Source of the DNA: CAJBVG01 sp943360385
Lineage (GTDB): Bacteria > Bacteroidota > Bacteroidia > Sphingobacteriales > Sphingobacteriaceae
Reading direction: 5' to 3'
Assembly (NCBI GenBank): GCA_943360385.1
Contig: CALRIM020000006.1
Coordinates: forward strand, 1 to 37,154
Length of the DNA stretch: 37,154 bases
Below the pieces are notes generated by a model. It was not told the origin of the DNA, did not search any database, and worked only from the letters and a program-made list of their open reading frames with translations. Below, in pieces: positions 1-8,185 of the stretch; the first letter of the stretch is position 1, and the number at the start of each line of letters is the position of its first letter. The position numbers and the translations under genes were made by a program.

Positions 1-79
1 CTTCGGGGGATAACCCAAGAGTATTATACAAATGTTTCCCTACAAAACCAGCTTGACCTGTTATACCTATTTTCATCAT
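1..79 (-). CDS. fnlB: FnlB/CapF-type UDP-sugar 4-reductase, N-terminal fragment
   Basis: Only the first 26 codons are inside the window; the gene runs off the left edge. They begin M-M-K-I-G-I-T-G-Q-A-G-F-V-G-K-H and so show the GxxGxxG dinucleotide-binding loop of an extended short-chain dehydrogenase. The TGQAGFVG form followed by KHLYNTLGL is what I know from CapF/WbjC/FnlB proteins, which reduce the 4-keto sugar made by FnlA on the way to UDP-2-acetamido-2,6-dideoxy-L-talose, the precursor of UDP-L-FucNAc. Two ATGs are adjacent (77-79 and 74-76) and either could start the protein. It lies 3 bp after the fnlA stop, as expected for one operon. The cupin-like C-terminal domain typical of CapF would be outside the window, so the assignment rests on the N-terminus and the neighbour. 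Confidence 0.72.
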   Translation of the reverse strand, partial: MMKIGITGQAGFVGKHLYNTLGLSPE

Positions 80-82
80 CAA

Positions 83-1123
83 TTAATATGGGTATTGAAC
101 TGCATCTAAATCTCCTAGAATATCTCTTTTAATAATTGGTAATTTTAATAACAAATTCTTCATACCTTCTAAATCTAACTGGGTTGTATTGTGTGAGTGA
201 TACTCATCTGCATTTATAGTTTCGGGTGTGCCTTCTGAAAAATATTGTTCATAGTTTAAGTCTCTATTATCAGCAGGTATCCTATAATAATCACCCATAT
301 CCTCAGCTTTAACCATATCCTCTCTATTCACTAACGTCTCATATAATTTCTCTCCATGTCGGATACCTATAATATTGATATTACTTTTCGATTTATATAA
401 TTCTAAAACTGCTTTTGCCAATGTTTCTACAGTCGCTGCTGGTGCTTTTTGAACAAATAAATCACCCTGCTTACCATTTTCAAATGCAAAAAGTACAAGA
501 TCTACTGCATCTTCGAGTGTCATCATAAATCTTGTCATGTTGGGGTCTGTTATACTTAACGCTTTCCCAGCATTTATTTGCTCTATAAATAGTGGAATAA
601 CAGAGCCTCTTGAGGCCATTACATTACCATACCTTGTGCCACAAAAAATAGTTTTACTTGAATCAAGATTTCTAGATTTAGCAACCATTACCTTTTCCAT
701 CATAGCTTTAGACATTCCCATTGCATTAATTGGATATGCAGCTTTATCTGTACTAAGTACTACTACTTTTTTAACTTCGTGTTTTTCTGCTGCTGTTAAC
801 ACATTATCTGTTCCAATGATATTTGTTTTAACCGCTTCCATAGGGAAAAATTCGCACGATGGAACTTGCTTTAATGCAGCAGCATGGAAAATATAATCTA
901 CCCCTTTTACTGCTGGTTCAACACTTGCGAAGTCTCTTACATCACCAATATAAAATTTCACTTTCGGATTATTCAAACGCTTACGCATATCGTCCTGCTT
1001 TTTTTCATCGCGACTTAATATGCGAATTTCACTGAAATGATCTGAATTAATAAATCTGTTCAATACAGCACTTCCAAAAGATCCTGTTCCCCCTGTAATT
1101 AGTAATATTTTGTTATTTAACAT
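83..1123 (-). CDS. fnlA: UDP-GlcNAc 4,6-dehydratase/5-epimerase (FnlA/CapE/WbjB)
   Basis: This 346-residue extended short-chain dehydrogenase has the usual family length. The NAD(P)-binding loop GGTGSFG is at residues 11-17. STDKA at 124-128 is followed by an M-x-x-x-K active site (M135, K139), where most SDR enzymes have Y-x-x-x-K. That Met replacement, with D126 and K127, is the hallmark of the inverting CapE/FnlA/FlaA1 group. Known family role: cytosolic conversion of UDP-GlcNAc to a 4-keto-6-deoxy-L-arabino sugar, the first step to UDP-L-FucNAc (with FnlB and FnlC) or L-QuiNAc. The start of fnlB directly downstream favours the FucNAc branch. The gene is 11 bp after the HisF-like gene wbuZ, so it probably belongs to the same transcript as amidination module A. 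The ATG at 1121-1123 gives the standard N-terminus. Confidence 0.9.
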   Translation of the reverse strand: MLNNKILLITGGTGSFGSAVLNRFINSDHFSEIRILSRDEKKQDDMRKRLNNPKVKFYIGDVRDFASVEPAVKGVDYIFHAAALKQVPSCEFFPMEAVKTNIIGTDNVLTAAEKHEVKKVVVLSTDKAAYPINAMGMSKAMMEKVMVAKSRNLDSSKTIFCGTRYGNVMASRGSVIPLFIEQINAGKALSITDPNMTRFMMTLEDAVDLVLFAFENGKQGDLFVQKAPAATVETLAKAVLELYKSKSNINIIGIRHGEKLYETLVNREDMVKAEDMGDYYRIPADNRDLNYEQYFSEGTPETINADEYHSHNTTQLDLEGMKNLLLKLPIIKRDILGDLDAVQYPY

Positions 1124-1134
1124 ATTTATGATTG

Positions 1135-1911
1135 CTAAAATTTAAAATTTTTTAATATAAGATTATCCTTTTCTTCAGGTGTTGGATAATTAATTAGAAC
1201 TGCTTTATATACTCCTTTAAAAACAAAAAGGCTTCCTGCAGAAGCTCCAATAATGCCAAACTTATTAATTAATGACCCTATATCATCTAAGTTGCCAGCT
1301 CCACCAAGCACTGTTAATGGCAAGCTAGTTACATCTCTAATTTTATCTATAAGATTTATATCATATCCTTTCATAACCCCATCATTATCTATTGAATTAA
1401 TAACTATTTCTCCAGCGCCTAGTACTTCAAGTTTTTTTGCGAACTCAATTGGATTTATTCCTGTTCCCTTCTTACCATTATGAGTATAAACTTCATACCC
1501 CCCAAGTAATTTTCGTTTAACATCCAATACAACTACTACACTTTGACTTCCTACACGTTCAGCTATTTTAGTTATGAGTTCAGGATTTTTTATAACTGAT
1601 GCACTAAATGCGATTTTCTCTACACCTAAACTAAAAATTCTTTGAGCTTGTTCTGGAGTTGATACTCCACCTCCGTAACATAAGGGCATTCTGCATTCAG
1701 ATGCTAAATTCTCAATCATTTTATAATCTGGCTCTCGACCTTCAGTTGTAGCATCTATATCAAGTACCGTCAATTCATCAACTTGCTTTTCGTTGAAAAT
1801 TCTAACTGCATTTATTGGATCACCAACATATTTTGGGTTTTTGAAATTAACTGTTTTTACTAACCCCTTTTCATGAACTAATAAACAAGGTATTATTCTA
1901 GGTCGTAACAT
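1135..1911 (-). CDS. wbuZ: HisF-like cyclase subunit, sugar amidination module A (WbuZ)
   Basis: This 258-residue (beta/alpha)8 protein aligns without gaps at its N-terminus with imidazole-glycerol-phosphate synthase HisF. It is not a histidine enzyme by context, because no other his gene is present. The catalytic Asp11 of HisF is Leu here (IIPCLLV, residues 6-12), while Asp130 is kept (VVVLDVKR). Phosphate-binding glycine patches (YGGGV near 79-83, LGGAG near 202) remain. In known polysaccharide clusters, HisF/HisH pairs deliver ammonia to a WbpG/WbuX amidotransferase that turns an N-acetyl group on a sugar into N-acetimidoyl. The gene is 1 bp downstream of hisH-like wbuY and next to fnlA, an order like the wbuX-wbuY-wbuZ-fnl arrangement for L-FucNAm in E. 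coli O-antigen loci. What the HisF barrel does after losing D11 is not known to me; ammonia channelling or allosteric activation is an inference. Confidence 0.85.
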   Translation of the reverse strand: MLRPRIIPCLLVHEKGLVKTVNFKNPKYVGDPINAVRIFNEKQVDELTVLDIDATTEGREPDYKMIENLASECRMPLCYGGGVSTPEQAQRIFSLGVEKIAFSASVIKNPELITKIAERVGSQSVVVVLDVKRKLLGGYEVYTHNGKKGTGINPIEFAKKLEVLGAGEIVINSIDNDGVMKGYDINLIDKIRDVTSLPLTVLGGAGNLDDIGSLINKFGIIGASAGSLFVFKGVYKAVLINYPTPEEKDNLILKNFKF

Positions 1912-1912
1912 T

Positions 1913-2527
1913 CTATAAGTTTGCGAAATTATTTAATAACTGAATACCAAATTGATGGCTTTTTTCTGGATGGAACTGTACTCCATAAATATTTCCATGA
2001 TTTGCTGCACTTGTAAATTTAATCCCATAATCTGCAGTTGCAATTATATCGGAATCGTTATTACAATGGAAATAATAGGAATGAAGAAAGTAAAACTTTG
2101 CATTTTCCTGCAAGCCTTTCAAAAGTGGATTGTCATTTATTCCATAAATATCATTCCACCCCATATGTGGCAAATGTGTTTTGTACTGAATTTTATTTAC
2201 ATCAAATTTTTTAACATCTGCATCTATCCAACCTAATCCTGGACTTAACCCTTCATCACTACATTTTGCTAACATTTGCATCCCAACACAAATCCCTACT
2301 ACTGGGAATTTCTTTTCAAGTACCAATTCATCCACACGCTCTCTCATACCAGAGGCATTTAACTTTTCCATAGCATGGTCAAAAGCTCCTACTCCAGGTA
2401 ATATTAGCTTATCAACATTATCTAGATCACTCGCCTTTTCTGCAATTTTAATAGGTATATTTAATTTGTTGTAAATATTTACAAATGCTCTTATATTACC
2501 TACACCATAATTTATTATAGCTATCAT
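1913..2527 (-). CDS. wbuY: HisH-like glutamine amidotransferase, module A (WbuY)
   Basis: This 204-residue class I glutamine amidotransferase has the full triad: nucleophile Cys80 in GICVGMQ, and His186 with Glu188 in FHPEKS. It should hydrolyse glutamine and pass ammonia to its partner, here wbuZ and the WbuX amidotransferase. Length and N-terminus (IINYGVGN) match HisH. The start ATG overlaps the stop of wbuX by one base and the stop is one base before wbuZ, which indicates translational coupling and fixed stoichiometry. A second, different hisH-like gene lies near position 13000, so the two copies serve separate modules. A histidine-biosynthesis role is unlikely because no other his genes accompany it. 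Confidence 0.9.
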   Translation of the reverse strand: MIAIINYGVGNIRAFVNIYNKLNIPIKIAEKASDLDNVDKLILPGVGAFDHAMEKLNASGMRERVDELVLEKKFPVVGICVGMQMLAKCSDEGLSPGLGWIDADVKKFDVNKIQYKTHLPHMGWNDIYGINDNPLLKGLQENAKFYFLHSYYFHCNNDSDIIATADYGIKFTSAANHGNIYGVQFHPEKSHQFGIQLLNNFANL

Positions 2528-3663
2528 TATCTAAATAATCTTTTTTCTAAACCTAACTTCATCATTACTTTTGCTCCCAATCCAATTATTGCTTTTTTAT
2601 TTCTGTAGTCTTTGTAAGTTTTATTTTCACTTTTGAAAATATCTTGCAATTCATTAACTGTTAAATCAAGTTTATTTGCAACATACTCGAATTCTTGTTT
2701 TAAAAACTGTTCATCCATTTCTGGTTTTGATATTCTAATTAGTGCTTCTTCTCGGGTCATTTGTTTTGTTAAAATGAGGCTAGAAAAATGAGCTCTTCTT
2801 TTTTCAAATCCAAATTTTTTAGGTAACCAATAATCCTCATAAAATCTAGTGAATCTCGATTCGTGATGCTTATGTTGAAACTTTTCCCATCCGAACCTAT
2901 CAAACAAAAACTTTTCCACATCCTTTTTTACGTATGGAACCATATCTAATGGTTTTATTACATTCATACCATAAATATATTTGTAATAAATCTTATAGGT
3001 TAGTATATCAACTAAAGGAAATGTTTTTAAAGGCCGTTTACCAAATTTCTTGTGAATATCTCTTACAAGAGTTAAATCTATTCCTGCATAACCACCCCAC
3101 TCTTCAGGTTCTCTGCAACACTCCGTAGAAATATTAGAACCTGTAATAATATTTTTAATTTTGTGTTTCCTTGCAAATTTATATAATGAAGAGAAGAACG
3201 CATAATCTTGAGGTAAATCTTGATCAGGAATTCCAGATTTCAGAAATGCTACTTGCAAATCTTTCATCTCTTCCCAATTAATAACCTCTGTATATAAATC
3301 AAGTTCTAAACCATCAACTATTTTTTCGATATTACCAACAGCTTGATCAGTATTCCAACCAGCATCTACATGGAATACTAAAGGTCTTAAACCCATAACT
3401 TCTTTCGCAACATAAACCGCATATGAACTATCTAAGCCACCACTCATTCCTAATATGCAATCGAATTCTTTTCCTACTCCTTCCTTTCTAATTCTATCAG
3501 CAATTACCATTAATTTCTTATGTCCTTCATCATTTGGGAACCAATTAGGTTTCATTACATTGTTGAAATTATAATAGTAATCACTAACACCATTATTATC
3601 AAAAATGATATTTGGGTCACTTGTATCCATTATTGTTTTGGTGCAAATTTGATATTCTCTCAT
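2527..3663 (-). CDS. wbuX: N-acetyl sugar amidotransferase, module A (WbuX/WbpG family)
   Basis: This 378-residue PP-loop ATP pyrophosphatase carries SGGLDS at residues 74-79, the signature of the N-acetyl sugar amidotransferase family (WbpG, PseA, WbuX). These enzymes activate the acetamido carbonyl of a nucleotide sugar with ATP and use HisH-derived ammonia to form an acetamidino group. The N-terminal region, which in most relatives holds two CxxC pairs, keeps only the first cysteine (C7). The others read Thr10, Ser27 and Tyr30, so a zinc-type site cannot form in the usual way. The module B protein at 11433-12611 retains all four. The reading frame is intact, so this is a variant rather than a broken gene. 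Adjacent fnlA/fnlB suggest UDP-L-FucNAc as substrate; UDP-GlcNAc3NAcA from the wbp genes is the alternative. Confidence 0.87.
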   Translation of the reverse strand: MREYQICTKTIMDTSDPNIIFDNNGVSDYYYNFNNVMKPNWFPNDEGHKKLMVIADRIRKEGVGKEFDCILGMSGGLDSSYAVYVAKEVMGLRPLVFHVDAGWNTDQAVGNIEKIVDGLELDLYTEVINWEEMKDLQVAFLKSGIPDQDLPQDYAFFSSLYKFARKHKIKNIITGSNISTECCREPEEWGGYAGIDLTLVRDIHKKFGKRPLKTFPLVDILTYKIYYKYIYGMNVIKPLDMVPYVKKDVEKFLFDRFGWEKFQHKHHESRFTRFYEDYWLPKKFGFEKRRAHFSSLILTKQMTREEALIRISKPEMDEQFLKQEFEYVANKLDLTVNELQDIFKSENKTYKDYRNKKAIIGLGAKVMMKLGLEKRLFR

Positions 3664-3669
3664 GTGTTA

Positions 3670-4404
3670 TTACATTTTAATTAGAAAATTCCTTAGTTTT
3701 AAGTGTAAATAGGATTTAATAAAAATATATCTTGAATATAATCTTTCGCGAAGACGTCTTTCTACAACACTTGCATTTGAATTGTGAATACGTCTCAAAA
3801 GTGTTATGTCATTCAGATGCAAATTTGACTTTTTTATATTAGCAGCCATGGCAATCCATAGATCGTGTGACTCAACATATGATGGTATCGGCAGAATAAT
3901 ACTATTAAGTTCCTTTTTCAATACCATACAACAACCATAATATCCCGCACTACCGGTAAATATATTGAAATTATTTAGACAATAACTATGAGATTGAATT
4001 TCATTAACACTAAGTAAATTCATATCTAATTTATCACCTGTCATATTGATAAAACTTGAATTACTTGATACCAACAACACATCTTTCTCTAATAATTTAT
4101 TTTTCATCAAAAGATATCTATTTTCAACCCAAATGTCGTCTTGATCTGACATGAAAATGATATTCATACTTGCCAACGACAATGCTCGACTAAAAGATCC
4201 TACATGCCCAAGGTTTCGTTCGTTTAAAAAAATTCTTATCCTATTATCACAAAAAGAGTTGATGATATCTAATGTATTATCAGAAGAGCAATCATCTACA
4301 ATTATAATTTCATCATCAGAATTAATTTGGACAAGTATAGACTGCAACTGCTTGTAAATAAATTGACCACCATTATATGTCGCAATACAAATACTACAAT
4401 TCAT
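3670..4404 (-). CDS. Family 2 glycosyltransferase
   Basis: This 244-residue GT-A protein starts with SICIATYNGG, has VDDCSSDNT at about 36-44 and the metal-binding DQDD at 87-90. Those are the nucleotide-binding landmarks of GT2 enzymes. It resembles the rhamnosyltransferase-like GT2 proteins of O-antigen loci, which add one sugar from a nucleotide donor to the lipid-linked repeat unit on the cytoplasmic face of the inner membrane. No membrane helix is evident. It sits 6 bp upstream of wbuX and overlaps the preceding GT2 gene by 11 bp. Position next to the FucNAm genes makes a FucNAm transferase a reasonable guess, but donor and acceptor cannot be read from the sequence. Confidence 0.8.
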   Translation of the reverse strand: MNCSICIATYNGGQFIYKQLQSILVQINSDDEIIIVDDCSSDNTLDIINSFCDNRIRIFLNERNLGHVGSFSRALSLASMNIIFMSDQDDIWVENRYLLMKNKLLEKDVLLVSSNSSFINMTGDKLDMNLLSVNEIQSHSYCLNNFNIFTGSAGYYGCCMVLKKELNSIILPIPSYVESHDLWIAMAANIKKSNLHLNDITLLRRIHNSNASVVERRLRERLYSRYIFIKSYLHLKLRNFLIKM

Positions 4405-5275
4405 TTTTATTCTTTCCTTTCTTCATTAATATGCCATCTCTTATTGCCATGAAATATATTTTTAAATAAACCCACTTATTTGGGATGAAAAAGATTACCA
4501 AAAAATTGTGAACTAAAGCTGATAGTAATTCTTTAACTCCTAATAATAAAGGGACGTTTTTGTTGATTAAAAAAAGAAATGAATTCCTTATTTTATAATA
4601 GGTTCGATTGTGACTATGAACAAAAAGCCTGATTAAGTGCAAGTCTATTGACTCACTACCTATAGAGTGTATCATTTTGGCTTCATTGTTAACAATAATT
4701 GGTATGTTTTTTATTCTGCAACGCAAACTCCACTCAGTATCAACAAAATCTATAAAAAAATCTTCGTTCATTAAGCCTACATCCATTATCGCCCTGGCCG
4801 AAACTGCAGAACCAGACGAAATAGTCACGTCTACTAAAAGCAATGGGGTTGCATCAACAACCTTAATCGTCCTCAATAATCCAAAATTATTTAATTTGTA
4901 ATTTGGAAATCTAAAATTTGTCTTTTTATCATAAAAAACTGGTGCAACAACCATAGATTTATCAATATCCATAGGAGCTAGCAAATTAGAAACAAAATCT
5001 TCTTGAATCTCAGAGTCCTGATCAAAAAAAAGAAGCACATCAGCTTCGTTACTTAGCGCTATACGTATGCCAATATTTTGAGCTTTTGCTATTCCAAAAT
5101 TTTCACCGAGTCTTTCAATAATAATATTCCCATCTTTAAATATTGATTCAAGATTACTATGAATTGAATTGTCAACTAAGATTATACGCACATTACTTTC
5201 CTGTAAACATTTACATAAATTAACTAAATTCGGTATACTAGGGTTATAACATACAATTATACTATAGATTTTCAT
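4394..5275 (-). CDS. Family 2 glycosyltransferase, rhamnosyltransferase-like
   Basis: The 293-residue product opens with SIIVCYNPS, contains ENFGIAKAQNIGI and the DQDS metal-binding motif at 85-88. This layout is typical of the WbbL/RfbF-type rhamnosyltransferase branch of GT2. A hydrophobic stretch near residues 232-262 (LFLINKNVPLLLGVKELL and following) suggests a membrane-associated C-terminus, as in that branch. It should add a deoxysugar to the growing undecaprenyl-linked oligosaccharide. The rmlAB genes at the right of the locus could supply a dTDP-sugar donor if rmlC and rmlD exist elsewhere in the genome. The family fit is good; donor identity is inference. It is 23 bp downstream of the Wzy gene. 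Confidence 0.8.
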   Translation of the reverse strand: MKIYSIIVCYNPSIPNLVNLCKCLQESNVRIILVDNSIHSNLESIFKDGNIIIERLGENFGIAKAQNIGIRIALSNEADVLLFFDQDSEIQEDFVSNLLAPMDIDKSMVVAPVFYDKKTNFRFPNYKLNNFGLLRTIKVVDATPLLLVDVTISSGSAVSARAIMDVGLMNEDFFIDFVDTEWSLRCRIKNIPIIVNNEAKMIHSIGSESIDLHLIRLFVHSHNRTYYKIRNSFLFLINKNVPLLLGVKELLSALVHNFLVIFFIPNKWVYLKIYFMAIRDGILMKKGKNKNEL

Positions 5276-5298
5276 TATTTAAAATTGTTGAATTGTTG

Positions 5299-6444
5299 TC
5301 AAATTATCACTTCTGACCGAATTCCAGAAAGTATTTTAGACCAGTACCATAAGACTATCAACAAACCGTAGGAATTAAACATAGTTGGATTTGTGAATGA
5401 GTTAAATACATATAAAAGGAAGATAATTATATATATCTTGTTTCTTTTGAAATAGAGGTTGAAAGTCTTCAACGGAAAGACAATAACGATATATAATATG
5501 GGGGTTAATATAAATCCAAAATAACGTACCATATCCACGGGCGTTATTTCTGTGTGGGCTTTCATAGACTGAGATCCTTTAGAATAATAATAAGCCCCTA
5601 GCCCATTACCAGCAAAAAAATTGAAAAAATTTATGTTCTCCAGAAATGATTGGAAATGACCTAATTTTATGTTATTTGAAACCTCACCTGGATCTAAAGT
5701 AGTTGTATTTGTAAGCAAATACAAAAACGCTATCGATACAAGTGGAATTGCTATCGAAAGAAAAATAATTTTACTTACTAGTTTAAATCTAAAAAAAATT
5801 ATACTAACTATAGCTAAAACACAAATTAAAATTGTACCGCGAGATGCACTAATAAACACGGTAATAAAAAGTATTATGATTGCTAATAGACTACTTATTT
5901 TCTTATTTGTTGCAAAAGATATTGTATAAAGACATAATGATAAATATATAAATGGAGCCGTACCAATATGAAAACTAAGTACACCTTCTTCCGTTAATTC
6001 CCTTAATCCATTAGAACCCGAACTGTAATTTACAAAAATATCATTAAACACTGGTGTTATAGGGGTATTGTATACAATTATTATTAAGTATGCAATACCA
6101 GTATATAATGCCATTACAATACCAGAAATTTTTGCTATTTGGTCCATATCCACTTTATACTTATCAATTGGATAAATCAAAAAAAGAACTAGAACCGCTA
6201 AGAAAAATTGTAGGCTTAGCGCGAAATCGGAATTGTTGAAAAATGCAAGTATAAACCCATAGAGAAAAATAAAAAAAACCAAGAATGGCGACGTTGTCCT
6301 TAACCTATATAATTTCTGATTCAATGCTGTATACACTAAAATCAACAAAAAAATAATTTTATTAAGAACAAAAGCTGGAAAAAGCAATGTTGCCAAAACA
6401 AAAAAGAAAATGATCCGATAAACATTCCTATTGATATTCTTCAT
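5299..6444 (-). CDS. wzy: O-antigen/capsule polymerase (Wzy)
   Basis: This is a 381-residue very hydrophobic protein with roughly ten to eleven membrane segments and one larger periplasmic loop in its second half. Within that loop, NGLGAYYYSKGSQSMKAHTEITP (about residues 279-301, with the AHTE element) resembles the loop that carries the catalytic residues of Wzy and O-antigen ligase-like proteins. Wzy proteins share little sequence and are recognised by topology and by position among wzx and glycosyltransferase genes, both satisfied here. Role: joins repeat units from undecaprenyl diphosphate on the periplasmic side. A WaaL-type ligase cannot be excluded by sequence, but the location inside the glycosyltransferase block favours Wzy. 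It starts at the ATG 6442-6444, 31 bp after the GT4 gene. Confidence 0.78.
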   Translation of the reverse strand: MKNINRNVYRIIFFFVLATLLFPAFVLNKIIFLLILVYTALNQKLYRLRTTSPFLVFFIFLYGFILAFFNNSDFALSLQFFLAVLVLFLIYPIDKYKVDMDQIAKISGIVMALYTGIAYLIIIVYNTPITPVFNDIFVNYSSGSNGLRELTEEGVLSFHIGTAPFIYLSLCLYTISFATNKKISSLLAIIILFITVFISASRGTILICVLAIVSIIFFRFKLVSKIIFLSIAIPLVSIAFLYLLTNTTTLDPGEVSNNIKLGHFQSFLENINFFNFFAGNGLGAYYYSKGSQSMKAHTEITPVDMVRYFGFILTPILYIVIVFPLKTFNLYFKRNKIYIIIFLLYVFNSFTNPTMFNSYGLLIVLWYWSKILSGIRSEVII

Positions 6445-6475
6445 CTATATCGATTCGTACCTCAGTATTTCAAAG

Positions 6476-7624
6476 CTAGGAATTATGCTTATCTAAATAA
6501 AAATTATATTGAGCAATTAGTTTATTTCCAAACTGCTTTTCTAAAAAATTATTAGAAGCAAAATTATATGCATTTAGTCGTATTGAGTCTATATATTCTT
6601 TTTCATTAATTAATACGGTGTTCATTTTCATCACCAGTTCTTCCAAATTATTGTAAAGAAAACCAGTTTCTCCATCTCGAACTAATTCTGTAGTACCTGC
6701 ATTATTAAAACCAATAACCAAACAGTAATTCAGCATTGCTTCAATAGTTACACGACCTAAAGCTTCGCTTAATGAACACATTAATAATGCTTGGGCATTT
6801 GACATTAAAATATCGGTATCTTTTCTGAAACCTAAAAAATCGACACTATTTTGCAGATCAAGTTTAAATACCAGCTGCTTTAAATAATTTTCATATTCAG
6901 CACCACCAGTACCTGCTATTACTAGTCTAAGATCTTTTTTAAATTTCAAAACTGAGTAAAAAGCTTGAATAGCTTCTTCAATACCCTTATTTTTTACTAA
7001 AGAGCCACAAAATAAGAAATAGTTGTGCTTTAGTTTAATGTCCTCCTTTGCTGGATCTTTACGTACAGCATTATACAATACCAACGCACGATTTTGTACT
7101 CCGAAATGCTTTGCAATTCCTTGTGAGATACAAATAATATTTTTAGACTTTTGTACTCTTCTTTTATATTTATTTAGACCCCCAAACACATCCAGACCGT
7201 GGTCAAGGTCTATATATTCTCTTAGGTGCCAAACATGAGTTATAGATTCCTTAAATGCCAATTTTTCGCCTATGGTTATAATACTGGAATTAGAGTGGAC
7301 AATATTAATTTTATACTTTTTTACGATTTTGCTTAATTTAATTAAAGCTATTGAATTTACAATTGATTTGTTGATATACTTTAAAAAAGTAAAAAATTTA
7401 CTCTTAATCCCAATACCTTTAGTACATAACTCTGACTTATACCTTACAACATCATAGTCTATACCCATTAAATCAAATTGACTGCAAATTAAGCCACGAT
7501 CTGGGACTACGATTCGCAAGCTTATTTCGTTACTACCATTAATGGAAGATACCATGTTTATTAAAGATTGATTCGCACCATATAACAAAGTATCATGCGC
7601 AACGAATAGTATATTCTTCTTCAT
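6476..7624 (-). CDS. Family 4 glycosyltransferase (GT-B)
   Basis: This 382-residue two-domain GT-B enzyme has an N-terminal Rossmann half starting KKNILFVAHDTLLYGANQS (the G-A-N-xS element after the first strand). In the donor half it has FCGSLVKNKGIEEAIQAF near 205 and the retaining EX7E motif in EALGRVTIEAM near residue 290, followed by the usual AGTTELV segment. These are family GT4 features. It should transfer one sugar with retention of configuration during repeat-unit assembly. Donor and acceptor are unknown. It lies 32 bp downstream of the beta-helix acyltransferase gene and 31 bp upstream of wzy, so it is part of the same run. Confidence 0.85.
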   Translation of the reverse strand: MKKNILFVAHDTLLYGANQSLINMVSSINGSNEISLRIVVPDRGLICSQFDLMGIDYDVVRYKSELCTKGIGIKSKFFTFLKYINKSIVNSIALIKLSKIVKKYKINIVHSNSSIITIGEKLAFKESITHVWHLREYIDLDHGLDVFGGLNKYKRRVQKSKNIICISQGIAKHFGVQNRALVLYNAVRKDPAKEDIKLKHNYFLFCGSLVKNKGIEEAIQAFYSVLKFKKDLRLVIAGTGGAEYENYLKQLVFKLDLQNSVDFLGFRKDTDILMSNAQALLMCSLSEALGRVTIEAMLNYCLVIGFNNAGTTELVRDGETGFLYNNLEELVMKMNTVLINEKEYIDSIRLNAYNFASNNFLEKQFGNKLIAQYNFYLDKHNS

Positions 7625-7656
7625 TCGATTAATTTATCGCCAAACCACAAAACGAT

Positions 7657-8181
7657 TTAATTAAACTTTTTCTCTGCCTTGAGTTTTTTATAATGCTCTA
7701 CATCCCTTGACTTATATGGCTTACATGGGTGTCCACCAGCAATCATCATTGAAGGAATACTGGATACCACAACACTTCCTATTTGAATTATAGCCCCTTC
7801 TCCTATCGTAACACCTCCAACAATGGTTACATTATTGCCAAGCCATACATTGTCTTCAATAATAACATCCTTATTATAATAAGTATTGTCATAAGGTATA
7901 GCATTTCCATTGTCATAATTATGATAATGAGTTATAATAACACAACCACTACCACTATGAAAATTATCACCAATTGTGACTTTCCCTTCTCCTAAAATTT
8001 CCATTCCATTAAAATGCACGTTGTTACCTAATATGGTATTTGAAGTAACAATAGAGGGATTATTAATGTAAATTTCTCCTTTTACAAATTTAGCGTTCGC
8101 CAAAACTCTTTTAGCATAAATTTTCTTAAGAATTTTCGAATAATAAACCTGTCTAATCAAAATATATATTTTTCTTATCAT
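7657..8181 (-). CDS. Left-handed beta-helix O-acetyltransferase
   Basis: From the ATG at 8179-8181 the product is 174 residues. A longer reading uses a TTG at 8218-8220 inside the upstream gene; I reject it because the ATG lies just 4 bp after that gene's stop and gives a normal N-terminus. Hexapeptide turns are visible (NTILGNNVHF, GKVTIGDNFH, VIIEDNVWLGNNVTIVGGVTIGEGAII), with the His of the HYHNYD segment as a likely catalytic residue and the terminal VVSSIPSMMIAGGHPCKPYK, the usual end of the maltose/galactoside O-acetyltransferase-like group. Its position among glycosyltransferases suggests O-acetylation (or similar acylation) of a repeat-unit sugar. The acyl acceptor is unknown. Confidence 0.8.
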   Translation of the reverse strand: MIRKIYILIRQVYYSKILKKIYAKRVLANAKFVKGEIYINNPSIVTSNTILGNNVHFNGMEILGEGKVTIGDNFHSGSGCVIITHYHNYDNGNAIPYDNTYYNKDVIIEDNVWLGNNVTIVGGVTIGEGAIIQIGSVVVSSIPSMMIAGGHPCKPYKSRDVEHYKKLKAEKKFN

Positions 8182-8185
8182 AATA

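Noticed and set aside
537..896. A 119-codon plus-strand open frame over fnlA
   Set aside because: It is antisense to a clear enzyme gene and shows no protein family features; the other plus-strand frames fail for the same reason.
1135..2527. hisF and hisH as part of a histidine biosynthesis operon
   Set aside because: No other his genes are present, the HisF active site is altered, and the genes are coupled to a sugar amidotransferase and sugar dehydratase.
2527..3663. Module A amidotransferase as a decaying pseudogene
   Set aside because: The frame is full length, the ATP loop is intact and the gene is tightly coupled to its HisH and HisF partners; the cysteine loss looks like a subgroup trait.
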